Shown here in pieces: positions 23,674 through 32,677 of a stretch of DNA of 64,000 nucleotides (positions are counted from its first letter, which is position 1; the number at the start of each line of letters is the position of its first letter). This stretch comes from Lysinibacillus sp. FJAT-14745 (GTDB lineage Bacteria; Bacillota; Bacilli; Bacillales_A; Planococcaceae). The position numbers and the translations under genes were made by a program. The stretch spans positions 308,094 through 372,093 of the forward strand of contig NZ_LITM01000005.1 of NCBI RefSeq assembly GCF_001275675.1. The letters run 5' to 3'. The notes below the pieces were generated by a model. That model was not told the origin of the DNA. It ran no database searches and saw nothing but the letters and a program-made list of their open reading frames with translations.

Positions 23674-23702
23674 AGTATATGAAAATCAAACAATCACGTC
23701 AA
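23674..23702 (-). promoter_or_regulatory. Sigma-A promoter of the ileS T-box transcript
   Basis: Minus-strand TTGACG (23697-23702), 17-bp spacer, TATACT (23674-23679). The boxes are identical to those of the pyr operon promoter. It lies between divIVA and the T-box. Confidence 0.82.
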
Positions 23703-23738
23703 GCTTCACTTATTGCGTTCAAATGCTAATAATAGCGA

Positions 23739-24263
23739 TTAAACTTGATCGGCTTCCTGTGCTTCTTCAACAGATGTTTGAATTTCAGTAAGGTCAATAT
23801 CATATTGTAGCAAATGGTCCCAATCATCTGCATTTAGTAAATCCAGCTGTGCCTCTACAAGCATTTTAAAACGATTACGGAATACCTTTGATTGCTTTTT
23901 CAGCTCATCAATTTCAATTGTTACTTTTCGAGCTTTTGTTAAAGCCTCATTGATAATACGATCAGCATTTTTTTCTGCTTCCTTTACAATGAGTTTAGCC
24001 TCTTTTTGAGAATTTCTTCGCACTTCGTCAGCTGCCTCTTGTGCAACAACAATTGATTTTTGTAACGTTTCCTCTAATGAGTTAAAATGTCTTGCTTGTT
24101 CTAAAGAAATTTCTAATTGTCTGTCTACTTCCTTTTTTTCACGTAACAAAATTTCATAGTCTTTAATAATTTGATCTAAAAATTCATTTACTTCATCTTC
24201 AGCATAACCTCTGAAGGATTTAGTAAATTCCTTATTATGTATATCAATAGGTGATAACGGCAT
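23739..24263 (-). CDS. divIVA: Cell division initiation protein DivIVA
   Basis: Curvature-sensing coiled-coil protein that gathers at cell poles and septa and recruits Min and sporulation factors. The 174 residues begin MPLSPIDIHNKEFTKSFRGY, the conserved lipid-binding N-terminus (with Phe and Arg residues expected at the membrane). Two coiled-coil blocks follow (about 30-60 and 70-135). The ATG at 24263 is chosen over the longer frame because AAGGAGAGAAGG precedes it and the family starts here. It closes the ylm cluster, before ileS. Confidence 0.96.
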   Translation of the reverse strand: MPLSPIDIHNKEFTKSFRGYAEDEVNEFLDQIIKDYEILLREKKEVDRQLEISLEQARHFNSLEETLQKSIVVAQEAADEVRRNSQKEAKLIVKEAEKNADRIINEALTKARKVTIEIDELKKQSKVFRNRFKMLVEAQLDLLNADDWDHLLQYDIDLTEIQTSVEEAQEADQV

Positions 24264-24358
24264 ACGATCCTTCTCTCCTTTACATGTACATTCGTACTTT
24301 CTATTATACAATTGTTCCAACAACTTAGCAGTAAAAATTAATGAAATTCACTTGATTT

Positions 24359-25147
24359 TCAGCTTTTTTGAGTCAATCGACCGATTTGTAAACGAATTTT
24401 ATCTTTTTTTGTACGGCCTTCAGTCATCATAATTTTTATTCGACCGCTACCGCGCACAGATAAAATATCTCCTTCTTGTAATTCAAAAGCAACTGTATCC
24501 CGTTCAGTCCAATTGATACGTACCTTTTTACCTGTAATTAATGCTTGTGCCTTCTGGCGAGAAATTTTTAAAACAGTGGAGATAATAACATCTAAACGCA
24601 TAGAAGAAACAGTATGAGACTCTTCTAGCCACTCTTCCTCGTTTTGAAGCAATTGCTCCGTCTCTTTAATCGATTCTACATGTACCTTTACTTTGCCGAT
24701 GCCTGTTAAATGTAAGCGTACATATTCCGCTACCTCATTCGCTACTACAAATTGTACTAGATGGTCATTTACACGAATATCACCGAATTTACCACGATCC
24801 AATCCTAAAGATAATAAAGCTCCAAGAACATCTGGATGTCGTAGTTGGACAAATTTCACAGGATATTGAATTGTAAATACTGTAAGCTGAAAATCTTCCT
24901 CCATAGGCTCATAATAAGTAGGATAAATAAGCATGCGTTGTCTTTCTGCATCCTCAAAGAGCCCAGCACTAGCTATTTTTAAAATGTCATACTGTCCAAT
25001 TATCGATGCAACAATAAAGCGCTGTCGAGGGTCTAGAAAATCAGTAAGCTTTGGAGCATAACGATCCTCTACCTCATGCTGCCAGCCCACAACCTGTTCA
25101 ATAAAAGGCTGTTCATCTTTCCTAAAATGCTGTATTAAATGCTCCAT
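24359..25147 (-). CDS. ylmH: YlmH, S4-domain RNA-binding protein
   Basis: The 262-residue protein ends with an S4 domain (about 180-245: SMRLDVIISTVLKISRQKAQ ... GDILSVRGSGRIKI). The N-terminal part is of the YlmH type (FLDPRQRFIVASI near residue 38). It is conserved between ylmG and divIVA in Bacilli. From general knowledge, YlmH family members act on stalled 50S subunits in ribosome quality control. GAGGTGAAG precedes the start. Confidence 0.93.
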   Translation of the reverse strand: MEHLIQHFRKDEQPFIEQVVGWQHEVEDRYAPKLTDFLDPRQRFIVASIIGQYDILKIASAGLFEDAERQRMLIYPTYYEPMEEDFQLTVFTIQYPVKFVQLRHPDVLGALLSLGLDRGKFGDIRVNDHLVQFVVANEVAEYVRLHLTGIGKVKVHVESIKETEQLLQNEEEWLEESHTVSSMRLDVIISTVLKISRQKAQALITGKKVRINWTERDTVAFELQEGDILSVRGSGRIKIMMTEGRTKKDKIRLQIGRLTQKS

Positions 25148-25235
25148 ATAACTTCACCTCTATTATCTCTCTTTTACTGGTTCAATTTCATTGGTATTTT
25201 AAGGATTCAAAAAATACTCATAATCATAACGTGGG

Positions 25236-25533
25236 GTTGATTTCCGTTCCGGCTGGGCGCTTTGTAGCTGCCGCTTTGCTTTCGCTACAGAAAACATTTG
25301 CCGCTGACGCTTCGCTTTCGCGCAGAGCAGAGCTTCCTGGGGGCGTTCGATGAGCCGCTTCGCTGCAGGGTCTCGGGCCAACAGATGTTTTTTGCGCGAA
25401 AGCGTAGTGCTAACGCAGCGTCAGCAGCACCGATGTTGGTCACGAAGGCGTTATCACAGGATGTGATGATTTTAGCCTTCGTTCCTCTATTCGTTGATCC
25501 CCGAGGAGTCGCCCAGCCTCCACTCCAATCAAC
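25236..25533 (+). repeat. Type A palindromic element, copy A3
   Basis: Longest simple copy (about 298 bp), with the same ends. It contains the covarying micro-element TGTAGC...GCTACA (25263-25289). Its CCAACA...TGTTGG hairpin is split by about 50 bp of inserted micro-elements (GCGCGAAAGCGTAGTGC and similar). The nested stem reads CGAAGGC/GCCTTCG with ATCAC-AGGAT-GTGAT. The right flank again has GTTTTAACAAA and CATCCCAACTTTT. The rest of the gap, 25534-25835, holds nothing I recognise. Confidence 0.88.
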
Positions 25534-25835
25534 ATATATGCATTTCACATATGTTTTAACAAATGTTGTCATCCCAACTTTTAAATCTTCACTAAAATAT
25601 GTACATGATTACACATTATACTCCGGAAGACGCTCGCGGGTGAGGTCAAAGCGTCCTCATCGCTCATACTTCGAGATACCTTCATTTTTATTCAAGAACA
25701 GATTTTAGTATCGATCCTTAATTTCAGTTGAATTTGCTTTAGATTGCCAAAACACCGTTTCCTACTCACACTTATGAATTCTAGGGAATCATCACTAAAT
25801 TGCAACGGTTCTTGTTAAATTTATTATTCCCCATA

Positions 25836-25866
25836 AATAAAAAATCCCCACCGTTCGTGAGGATTT
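25836..25866 (-). terminator. Terminator after ylmG
   Basis: Minus-strand stem AAATCCTCAC/GTGGGGATTT with loop GAACG is followed by TTTTTATTT. It lies directly after the ylmG stop, so divIVA and ylmH are probably expressed separately or by readthrough. Confidence 0.85.
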
Positions 25867-25869
25867 CTT

Positions 25870-26151
25870 TTAAGCAAACATATCGTATATTTTTAAAATA
25901 ACAATAAAAAGCCCTTTTTGAATATAATTAAGAAGAAATATTGCTACGATAGGTGAAATATCAATCATGCCAATTGGCGGAATGAATTTTCTAAAGATGG
26001 CAAGATAAGGTTCGCATACTTTTGCTAATAAACGTCCAATTGATGAGTTTTGAATAGCTGGCACCCAAGACATTAAAACATATGCGACTAACATTAGTGA
26101 ATAGACATAAAATGCTATTGACACATACTTCAAGATTAAATAAAAAGTCAT
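25870..26151 (-). CDS. ylmG: YggT-family membrane protein (YlmG)
   Basis: A 93-residue protein with two hydrophobic helices (about 5-27 and 65-88) and the YggT pattern LMSWVPAIQNSSIGRLLAKVCEPYLAIFRKFIPPIGMIDISPIVA. It lies between sepF and ylmH as in B. subtilis. The exact function is not known; the position suggests a link to division. The gap to sepF is 20 bp. Confidence 0.92.
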   Translation of the reverse strand: MTFYLILKYVSIAFYVYSLMLVAYVLMSWVPAIQNSSIGRLLAKVCEPYLAIFRKFIPPIGMIDISPIVAIFLLNYIQKGLFIVILKIYDMFA

Positions 26152-26171
26152 ATAAACTACAATCCTCGCTA

Positions 26172-26669
26172 TTAATTATCGTCTAAAATAAAATTTGAAA
26201 TTTCGCCAGACACTTCTACATTATCAGGTGTGCATAGGAAAATGTCTTTACCGATTCTTTGAATATCACCGCCAAGTGCATAAACTGTGCCACTTAAAAA
26301 ATCAATAATCCGTACACCTTGCTCTCGCTCAATACGTTGTAAATTGACGATCGTTGCACGCTTATTTTTTAAGTGTTCAGCAATGTCCTGAGCTTCGGCA
26401 TAAACTCTAGGTTCAACTAATACAACTTTTGCGCCTTTAGAATTCATTGCTGCCTGTAAACTTACAATGTTGTTTGTAGGTGTTGAACTCTGCGGAAAAA
26501 TTTCCTGAACCGGTGCCTTACGCTCCTTCATGACTTTTTTAGGCTTCACTGATTGAATCTGTTGCTGTTGTTGAACGGGTTGTTGCTGCTGAATAGGAGC
26601 TTGCGTAATTTCTTCTTCTAGTTCTTCCTCTAGATAAAAGAAATTTTTAATTTTATTTTTCATGCTCAT
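26172..26669 (-). CDS. sepF: Cell division protein SepF
   Basis: FtsZ-bundling membrane anchor of the Z-ring. The 165-residue protein begins [11 protein letters not shown], the amphipathic membrane-binding helix. A glutamine-rich linker follows (about 25-50), then the C-terminal SepF domain ([25 protein letters not shown] ... [25 protein letters not shown]). The ATG at 26669 overlaps the ylmE end and follows AAGGGAACAGG. A longer frame upstream lies inside ylmE and is rejected. Confidence 0.95.
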   Translation of the reverse strand: MSMKNKIKNFFYLEEELEEEITQAPIQQQQPVQQQQQIQSVKPKKVMKERKAPVQEIFPQSSTPTNNIVSLQAAMNSKGAKVVLVEPRVYAEAQDIAEHLKNKRATIVNLQRIEREQGVRIIDFLSGTVYALGGDIQRIGKDIFLCTPDNVEVSGEISNFILDDN

Positions 26670-27357
26670 CCTGTTCCCTTCTTTCATTTCCAACAAGAGC
26701 CGTTCCAACTCGAACAAATGTAGCCCCTTCTTCTACCGCAATTTCAAAGTCATTAGACATGCCCATTGATAACTCGGTACAAGGTGCGTGTGCGAATCCT
26801 TGCTCGGCTATTTGCTGTTGACATTGTTTTAATTGCTTAAAAACAGAGCGAATAATTGTATCCTCATCTGTGTTTGGTGCCATTGTCATTAAACCAACAA
26901 CTTGAATTTTTGTAAAATCCTTTAATGATTCAATAAAAGGCAGAACTTCTTCAATCGATAAACCATGTTTTGCTTCTTCACCTGATACATTAACTTGTAC
27001 AAAACATTTGACAGGTTTGTCTGCTCTTTTTTCAATTTCTTGCGCTAAACTCAAACGATCTAATGCATGTAAATAATCAATACTGTTAATAACTTGTTTG
27101 ACCTTCCGTGTTTGTAAAGATCCGATATAATGCCAATGTACATCAGCTTGAATCGCCTCAATTTTACGATTTAAGCCTTCAGGACGGTTCTCTCCTAAAT
27201 GAATTAGCCCCGCATCAATTGCTTCTTGTGTTCTTTCTACTGAAACTTCTTTTGTCACTGCAATAATTTGGACTTTCTCTGCTTCACGATTTGTACGTTT
27301 TTTTGCTGCTTGTATAAGTTCATTAATTTTCTTCAAATTTGTTAAGATTTTTATCAC
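26653..27357 (-). CDS. ylmE: PLP homeostasis protein, YggS/PLPBP family (YlmE)
   Basis: Non-catalytic pyridoxal phosphate-binding protein that balances vitamin B6 and amino-acid pools. The PLP Lys lies in IIAVTKEVS (near residue 35), with [10 protein letters not shown] near residue 77 and phosphate-binding [22 protein letters not shown] near the end. No ATG lies at the expected place. The GTG at 27357 gives 234 residues, close to the B. subtilis length, but its ribosome site is weak. The frame is open to 27420, so the start is uncertain. Confidence 0.9.
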   Translation of the reverse strand: MIKILTNLKKINELIQAAKKRTNREAEKVQIIAVTKEVSVERTQEAIDAGLIHLGENRPEGLNRKIEAIQADVHWHYIGSLQTRKVKQVINSIDYLHALDRLSLAQEIEKRADKPVKCFVQVNVSGEEAKHGLSIEEVLPFIESLKDFTKIQVVGLMTMAPNTDEDTIIRSVFKQLKQCQQQIAEQGFAHAPCTELSMGMSNDFEIAVEEGATFVRVGTALVGNERREQDEHEK

Positions 27358-27508
27358 TTTTTTTCCCAACTTTACAACAATAGTTTCTTTTATTGTAACA
27401 AGCAATGCTTGAATTATCAATGAATAGCCTGACCTATGTGAAAGTACATTTTACTTTACCAACGCTTTAAAGGTGCTTAATTTCTAATACGCATAGAAAT
27501 TTTGCTCT

Positions 27509-27745
27509 TTAGGATAATGCTTTCACTAAAATGACATCTTTGCCAACTACAAGTACATCTTTCATATACACTTTCCTAACAGATTCTTCCCCGCGAAAAA
27601 AGCCAAGATATTTACGGGGCTCTGCAATCATAAAAGCCGTTACATAGCCTGTTTCTTTGGATACCTCTGCATCTACCACAAATCCTAAAAAGCGTCCATT
27701 GCCTGCTTCAATAACTTCTTTTTGTTGTAACATTGAGAAACGCAT
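27509..27745 (-). CDS. ylmC: YlmC/YmxH-family PRC-barrel sporulation protein
   Basis: A 78-residue PRC-barrel-like protein (MRFSMLQQKEVIEAGNGRFLGFVVDAEV, then KYLGFFRGEESVRKVYMKDVLVVGKDVILV). The family is linked to sporulation in Bacilli. The ATG at 27745 is preceded by GGGAGGGAT and matches family starts better than the in-frame start at 27778. The neighbour ylmD, which lies between ylmC and ylmE in B. subtilis, is absent: only about 150 bp separate the two genes. Confidence 0.88.
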   Translation of the reverse strand: MRFSMLQQKEVIEAGNGRFLGFVVDAEVSKETGYVTAFMIAEPRKYLGFFRGEESVRKVYMKDVLVVGKDVILVKALS

Positions 27746-27880
27746 TTTATCCCTCCCTAAATCAATTACTCTCAACATCGTTTTATCTCAACAAACTATG
27801 TTTTCTCTTTATATTTATGTGTTTATTGTTGTTTAAATGAAAATGAAATGATTAAGGAATCTCTCTTTGGCAAAACGAAG

Positions 27881-27950
27881 GGGTGATTTCCGTTCCAGGC
27901 TACTCGCTTTCCTGTGGGCGAGCGTCGAGTAGCCTTCCACTCCAATCAGC
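27881..27950 (+). repeat. Type B palindromic element, copy B1
   Basis: Compact 70-bp version: GGTGATTTCCGTTCCAGGCT at the left, CCTTCCACTCCAATCAGC at the right. The inner stem is GGCTACTCG/CGAGTAGCC, where type A has GGCTGGGCG/CGCCCAGCC. The flank AAAACGAAGG resembles that of type A copies. Nothing else is seen at 27951-28117 apart from a decayed CGCATAGACAAAAC micro-element. Confidence 0.82.
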
Positions 27951-28117
27951 AATGGCGTAGAATTCCAATAGTGGACGATATTACAACAAACCTTAAGTTA
28001 ACACTTCGCCTTCGCACAGAAAAATTTGTTGCTGTCGCATAGACAAAACCCTTTTGCTAAAGACGTTTTATCACTTAAATTATAGCGATTGGAAGAACAT
28101 ACATGCTATATGAATTG

Positions 28118-28320
28118 GTTGATTGGAGTGGAGACTGGGCGACTCCTTGGGGATTAGCGATAGAGGAACGAAGGCTAAAACCATCACGTCCTGTGATAAC
28201 GCCTTCGTGACCAATTTCGTATTGGCCCGAGACCCTGCAGCGAAGCGAATGTTTTCTGTGCGAAAGCGTAGTGCTAACGTAGCGGCAGCAACAAAGCGCC
28301 CAGTCGGAACGGAAATCACC
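28118..28320 (-). repeat. Type A palindromic element, copy A5 (inverted)
   Basis: Same family read on the minus strand, from GGTGATTTCCGTTCC at 28320 to CCAATCAAC at 28118. It carries CGAAGGC/GCCTTCG stems with ATCAC-AGGAC-GTGAT. The first hairpin has become CCAAT-ACGA-ATTGG, a compensatory change from CCAACA/TGTTGG. It lies between sigG and ylmC. Confidence 0.87.
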
Positions 28321-28383
28321 CCTCGTTTTGCCGAAGAGCAACCTTAATCTTATATGACATTTTAATTTCATTGAAATAAATAA

Positions 28384-28412
28384 AATGCGCACCCAGCATT
28401 CGGATGCGCATT
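28384..28412 (-). terminator. Terminator of sigG
   Basis: Minus-strand stem AATGCGCA/TGCGCATT with further CCC/GGG pairing and a short loop, followed by TTATTT, 6 bp beyond the sigG stop. Confidence 0.8.
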
Positions 28413-28417
28413 GTTTT

Positions 28418-29191
28418 TTACTTATAATCTTTCTGCATTGTTTCTATTGCATTTTTTTCTAGACGAGAAATTTGCGCTTGAGAAATCCCCAACTCTTTTG
28501 CAATTTCTGTTTGTGTCTCACCGTAATAAAAACGCTTTGCAACAATCATTTGTTGACGATCATCTAACTTTTGCAAACTTTCCTTTACTGACACGTAGGC
28601 AACCCATTGATCTTCTGATACATCATCATCACGTAATTGGTCCATCATATAAACAGCGTCTCCACCATCTGAATAAATGGGCTCTTGTAAGGAAACTGGG
28701 TCTTGAATGGCATCTAAAGCAAATAAAACATCTTCCTTTTTCATGTCAATCATTTCAGCAATTTCTTCAATCGTTGGTTCTCGTAAATTATCGGTTATCC
28801 ATTGCTCTTTTGCCTGCATCGCCTTATACGCAATATCTCTTAGAGAACGAGAAACACGTAATGCATGATGATCACGCAGATGGCGACGAATTTCACCAAT
28901 GATCATCGGTACAGCGTATGTTGAAAATCGTACATTATGCTTCAAATCAAAATGATCAATGGCTTTCATGAGGCCAATACAGCCTACCTGAAATAAATCA
29001 TCTGCCTGCTCACCCCTGTAGGCAAATCTACCGACAATACTAAGCACTAACCTTAAATTGCACATAACAAGCTCTTCTCTAATCTCAGTTTCTCCAGCTT
29101 GTAAACGAATGAATAATTCCTTCATTTCCTCGTGCTTTAAAATTGGCAAAGTCGATGTATCTAAGCCGCAAAGATCTACTTTAGTTCGCAT
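28418..29191 (-). CDS. sigG: Sporulation sigma factor sigma-G
   Basis: Forespore-specific late sigma factor. The 257 residues show region 2 (DLFQVGCIGLMKAIDHFDLKHNVRFSTYAVPMIIGEIRRHLRD, residues 67-110) and region 4 helix-turn-helix (TQTEIAKELGISQAQISRLEKNAI) at the C-terminus. The N-terminus MRTKVDLCGLDTSTLPIL is the sigma-G type. It follows sigE as in B. subtilis. Confidence 0.97.
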   Translation of the reverse strand: MRTKVDLCGLDTSTLPILKHEEMKELFIRLQAGETEIREELVMCNLRLVLSIVGRFAYRGEQADDLFQVGCIGLMKAIDHFDLKHNVRFSTYAVPMIIGEIRRHLRDHHALRVSRSLRDIAYKAMQAKEQWITDNLREPTIEEIAEMIDMKKEDVLFALDAIQDPVSLQEPIYSDGGDAVYMMDQLRDDDVSEDQWVAYVSVKESLQKLDDRQQMIVAKRFYYGETQTEIAKELGISQAQISRLEKNAIETMQKDYK

Positions 29192-29305
29192 ATTCGATTC
29201 CTCCGGATGTTATTCTCTGACTAAACCGTTACATCAGTTTGTCCGAGAGAAACGAGAATATGCACAAAAGATACGACCAATTTTAGGTAGGGTAAATTTC
29301 CCTCT

Positions 29306-30013
29306 CTAAGATATTGGCTGATTCAGATTTTCACGTAAATCTTGAATAATTTTCTTCTCTAATCGGGAAATATATGATTGGGAAATACCTAAATGATCAG
29401 CAACTTCTTTTTGAGTCATTTCAATTTTCCCATTGAGACCAAAACGACATTCCATAATATATCGTTCACGCGCACCTAGTAAATTAATGGCATGAAACAT
29501 ATGTTGACGCTCAATTTTCTTCTCTACATTGTCTAAAATAATATGCTCTTCTGTTCCTAAAATATCAGACAATAACAACTCGTTTCCATCAGCATCGGAG
29601 TTTAATGGTTCATCTAATGAAACTTCACCCTTCATGCGACTTGTTTTACGTAAATGCATCAAAATCTCATTTTCAATACAACGTGATGCGTATGTGGCAA
29701 GTTTAATATTTTTATCAGTATTGAACGTTTCGATCGCCTTAATTAAACCGATAGAGCCAATACTTATTAAATCCTCAATCGGCGTTCCCGTATTATCAAA
29801 ACGTCTAGCAATATAAACAACAAGACGTAAATTACGTTCAATTAGTGTATCTCTAGCTCGTAAATCACCATTCATAAAGGATGCAATGACTGTAACTTCT
29901 TCTTCTCGACTTAGTGGCACTGGCAATGAATCATTTCCCCCTATATAGTACGTTTCACGACTCCGAAACTTACTCCAAAATTTTTTCAAGCTAGCAAGTA
30001 GCCTAAGAAGCAA
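29306..30013 (-). CDS. sigE: Sporulation sigma factor sigma-E precursor
   Basis: Mother-cell early sigma factor made as pro-sigma-E. The first ~25 residues (LLRLLASLKKFWSKFRSRETYY) form the basic amphipathic pro-sequence that SpoIIGA removes near YYIGG. Region 2 (DLISIGSIGLIKAIETFNTDKNIKLATYASRCIENEI) and region 4 (EMTQKEVADHLGISQSYISRLEKKII) follow. The start is a TTG at 30013 after GAGGGGGAG. It lies 13 bp after spoIIGA and forms the spoIIG operon. Confidence 0.97.
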   Translation of the reverse strand: MLLRLLASLKKFWSKFRSRETYYIGGNDSLPVPLSREEEVTVIASFMNGDLRARDTLIERNLRLVVYIARRFDNTGTPIEDLISIGSIGLIKAIETFNTDKNIKLATYASRCIENEILMHLRKTSRMKGEVSLDEPLNSDADGNELLLSDILGTEEHIILDNVEKKIERQHMFHAINLLGARERYIMECRFGLNGKIEMTQKEVADHLGISQSYISRLEKKIIQDLRENLNQPIS

Positions 30014-30026
30014 TAGTTCTCCCCCT

Positions 30027-30860
30027 CTATGAGTTATTTGAAAGCGCTGAAAAATGTAAAATTGCTGCTGTGCTATGTGGAAAATTTTTAGCCTTTTTTG
30101 TTAACACGATATATTCATTCGTTTTCACTTGTGAGTGCTCCCGCTGTATATGCCACTCATCAAAGCGGAAACCTAGTACAACCGATTGCTGTTGCACTGT
30201 ATTGACATGAATAAATCGAATATAACGCTGATAATCTTCTGAAAACATGGATACGTTATACGGATCAGTTTCTTGCCATTCTAACAAAGATTTGCAAAAT
30301 GCTGCAGGTAAATGTGGGCGTAATGCTGCATAAGAGACAAAGTGAACAGGTTTTCCTGATAGTGGCTCAATCGCTTGATTCCCCGTATCTACAAATGCAG
30401 AGAGTGGTATCTTGACATCAAAGACTTTTAACGTCGTAGCAAACACAAACTGACCACTCAACCGCTCAAGCTTTACAAACCCCCATTGCTTATAAAAAGC
30501 AACAAGATTACCAACAGCTAATAGTAGGCAAATGATGATAAAATGGACAACAGATAGATTCTTTAAATACGGTTGTAATGCTGTTAATAATCCACCAATA
30601 ATGATTGTTGCTGTTAAAACGATCGGTCCTTGTTTTTGAAAGCTTCGAGTCTTGAAGCGAAAAGCTATCCCGATTAGTAAGATAAAGCTCAGTACCGTCG
30701 TCAACAGCATTTGACCACCGATTACAGCTACAAAACTACTACAAATAGAACTCATTAATAATTTCGTGTTCTTTACAAAAACCCCTGTTACTTTTGCCGT
30801 AAACTTGAGTATCGCTAGATTAAAAAGTGTATTAATGAGCACCAGCCATTCTCCATACAT
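30027..30860 (-). CDS. spoIIGA: Sporulation sigma-E factor-processing peptidase
   Basis: Membrane aspartic protease that activates pro-sigma-E after a signal from the forespore (SpoIIR). The 277-residue protein has five hydrophobic segments in the first ~150 residues. The C-terminal protease half has the active-site motif FVDTGNQAIEPLSG near residue 160. The start follows TAGGAGGCGG. Confidence 0.95.
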   Translation of the reverse strand: MYGEWLVLINTLFNLAILKFTAKVTGVFVKNTKLLMSSICSSFVAVIGGQMLLTTVLSFILLIGIAFRFKTRSFQKQGPIVLTATIIIGGLLTALQPYLKNLSVVHFIIICLLLAVGNLVAFYKQWGFVKLERLSGQFVFATTLKVFDVKIPLSAFVDTGNQAIEPLSGKPVHFVSYAALRPHLPAAFCKSLLEWQETDPYNVSMFSEDYQRYIRFIHVNTVQQQSVVLGFRFDEWHIQREHSQVKTNEYIVLTKKAKNFPHSTAAILHFSALSNNS

Positions 30861-31075
30861 AACAGCCGCCTCCTACTTACAAAGTTAGCATGTTACACCC
30901 ACAAATATTGTCAAACAATCGCATCAATTCATTAAAATGTTTTGACAAAATACATCCTTTCCTTACACATTTGAACATAATTAATTTTTTAGACTCTGAA
31001 AATAGTCAAGGAAATTTTTATGAATGTTGTAGCGCTTTAAATGGGGATGTGAATCCTTTTTTGCTCTTTTGAAGG
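30861..31075 (-). promoter_or_regulatory. spoIIG promoter region with possible Spo0A boxes
   Basis: Two TGTCAAA heptamers in opposite orientation, at 30909-30915 (+) and 30941-30947 (-), each differ by one base from the Spo0A box TGTCGAA. On the minus strand TTTGACA at the first site could also serve as a -35 box for spoIIGA. Spo0A control of spoIIG is known in B. subtilis; its presence here is inferred. No gene is visible in this stretch. Confidence 0.4.
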
Positions 31076-31077
31076 TG

Positions 31078-31205
31078 AGTGTTGATAAAAATTAAAAGTT
31101 GGGAGATAAAACGTGAAAGTTTATCGATAAATTTAAAAAGTTGGGTGATAATTCCTGAAAATGTTTCGATAAAACTAAAAAGTTGGATGTCATTTTGTTA
31201 AAAGG
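31078..31205 (-). repeat. Short 21-bp-period repeat joined to element A6
   Basis: About five degenerate units of the AAAGTTGGGNGATAAAACGTG type with a 21-bp spacing. They end in AAAAAGTTGGATGTCATTTT, then GTTAAAA. The same block, in the same order, occurs at 54650-54835. The minus strand reads as LSPNFLNLSINFHVLSPNF but no gene is supported. Confidence 0.75.
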
Positions 31206-31221
31206 TATGTCATGTGAATTG

Positions 31222-31333
31222 GTTGATTGGAGTGGAGACTGAGCGACTCCTTGGGGATCAGCGTCACAGATGAGACCCTGCAGCGAAGCGAAGCGGCTCA
31301 TCGGACGCCCCCAGGAAAGCGCTCAGTCGGAAC
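31222..31333 (-). repeat. Type A palindromic element, copy A6 (inverted, short)
   Basis: Ends GGTTGATTTCCGTTCC (31333 side) and CTCCAATCAAC (31222 side). The core stem reads GACTGAGCG/CGCTCAGTC, another paired change from GGCTGGGCG. The interior is reduced to CTTTCCTGGGGGCGTCCGAT and GCAGGGTCTCATC; the AGGAC module is missing. It lies between ftsZ and spoIIGA. Confidence 0.83.
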
Positions 31334-31404
31334 GGAAATCAACCCCTCGTTTTGCAGAAAAGCCATACTTTATTTAATAGGACAGTCTGACATATCACCA
31401 ATAG

Positions 31405-31444
31405 AAAAAGCTCGTATTTCACATAATGTAAAATACGAGCTTTA
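31405..31444 (-). terminator. Terminator of ftsZ / dcw cluster
   Basis: Perfect stem AAAGCTCGTATTT/AAATACGAGCTTT with an 11-base loop; T-run on the minus strand. It lies 20 bp beyond the ftsZ stop. Confidence 0.9.
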
Positions 31445-31463
31445 TAGAAGTTCGGATGCTGAT

Positions 31464-32621
31464 TTATCCGCGATTTTTACGGTTACGTAAAAATGCTGGT
31501 ACCTCAAGCATGTCATCCTGCGCATAATTTTGTTGATTTTGACGTGGTTGCTCTTGCTGTACGTGCACATCTTGACGTTGCTCACGAATCGGAGCTTGCT
31601 GTTGCTGTACAGCTTGTCTATTTGTATTTAACGTCGGTCGTGTAGTATTACGCTGTTGCTGTAGAGCTTCCTCTGAGAAACCAGTCGCAATTACTGTCAC
31701 AATTATTTCATCCTTTAGATTTTCGTTAATAACAGAACCGAAAATCATATTTACTTCTTCATCTGATGCTGAAGCTACGATATCTGCAGCCTCTTGTACT
31801 TCAAACAAGCTAAGATTCGAGCCTCCTGTAATATTCATAAGGACACCTTTAGCACCATCAATTGATGATTCAAGTAAAGGACTTGAAATAGCTTTCTTAG
31901 CAGCTTCTGCAGCACGGTTTTCGCCTGTAGCAATACCAATACCCATTAACGCTGAACCTTTGTTAGACATAATTGTTTTTACATCTGCAAAGTCTAAGTT
32001 TATAAGACCTGGCGTTGCAATTAAATCTGAAATACCTTGTACACCTTGTCGTAAAACATTATCTGCTTCACGGAATGCCTCTAGCATTGGCGTAGATTTA
32101 TCGACAATTTGTAATAGCTTGTCGTTTGGAATGACGATTAAAGTATCAACAGACTCCTTCATGCCACCAATACCACCGATAGCTTGTGTTTGTCGTTTGC
32201 GACCCTCAAACGTAAATGGACGCGTTACAACACCGACTGTAAGAGCTCCTAAATCGCGAGCAATTTGCGCGATAACTGGCGCGGCACCAGTACCAGTTCC
32301 TCCGCCCATTCCAGCTGTAACGAATACCATATCTGCACCACGTAGAACTTCTTCTAATTGTTCGCGGCTCTCTTCTGCAGCTTTTTTCCCTACTTCAGGA
32401 TTTGCACCTGCACCTAATCCACGTGTAAGTTTTGTACCAATTTGTAGCTTTATTTCTGCTTTCGATAAATTTAACGCCTGTGCATCTGTGTTTACTGCGA
32501 TAAAGTCAACACCTTGTACACCATGTTCTATCATTCGATTGACAGCGTTGTTACCGCCGCCACCAACACCAATGACTTTTATTACTGCAAGTTGATCAAC
32601 ACTTGTATCAAATTCTAACAT
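31464..32621 (-). CDS. ftsZ: Cell division protein FtsZ
   Basis: Tubulin-like GTPase that forms the Z-ring. The 385 residues include the GTP-binding loop [15 protein letters not shown] near residue 17 and the tubulin signature [13 protein letters not shown] near residue 104. A variable Q-rich linker (about 318-370) is followed by the conserved C-terminal peptide [16 protein letters not shown], which binds FtsA and SepF. GGGAGGAAAAAG precedes the ATG. The 246-bp gap to ftsA holds palindrome F2. Confidence 0.98.
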   Translation of the reverse strand: MLEFDTSVDQLAVIKVIGVGGGGNNAVNRMIEHGVQGVDFIAVNTDAQALNLSKAEIKLQIGTKLTRGLGAGANPEVGKKAAEESREQLEEVLRGADMVFVTAGMGGGTGTGAAPVIAQIARDLGALTVGVVTRPFTFEGRKRQTQAIGGIGGMKESVDTLIVIPNDKLLQIVDKSTPMLEAFREADNVLRQGVQGISDLIATPGLINLDFADVKTIMSNKGSALMGIGIATGENRAAEAAKKAISSPLLESSIDGAKGVLMNITGGSNLSLFEVQEAADIVASASDEEVNMIFGSVINENLKDEIIVTVIATGFSEEALQQQRNTTRPTLNTNRQAVQQQQAPIREQRQDVHVQQEQPRQNQQNYAQDDMLEVPAFLRNRKNRG

Positions 32622-32677
32622 TTCTTTTTCCTCCCACGGTAACTCGACTCTGTATCATTCATTACGCATTCAAGATT

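Noticed and set aside
25285-25708. Frames of 95-136 codons over repeat A3
   Set aside because: The same peptides (for example LRFRAEQSFLGA and SLIPKESPSLHSNQ) recur in every copy of the element, so they come from the repeat.
28075-28392. Three frames on both strands across element A5
   Set aside because: Repeat-derived, with no ribosome site; stems explain the sequence better.
31078-31205. CRISPR array
   Set aside because: Units are contiguous, degenerate and without spacers; no cas genes in the window.
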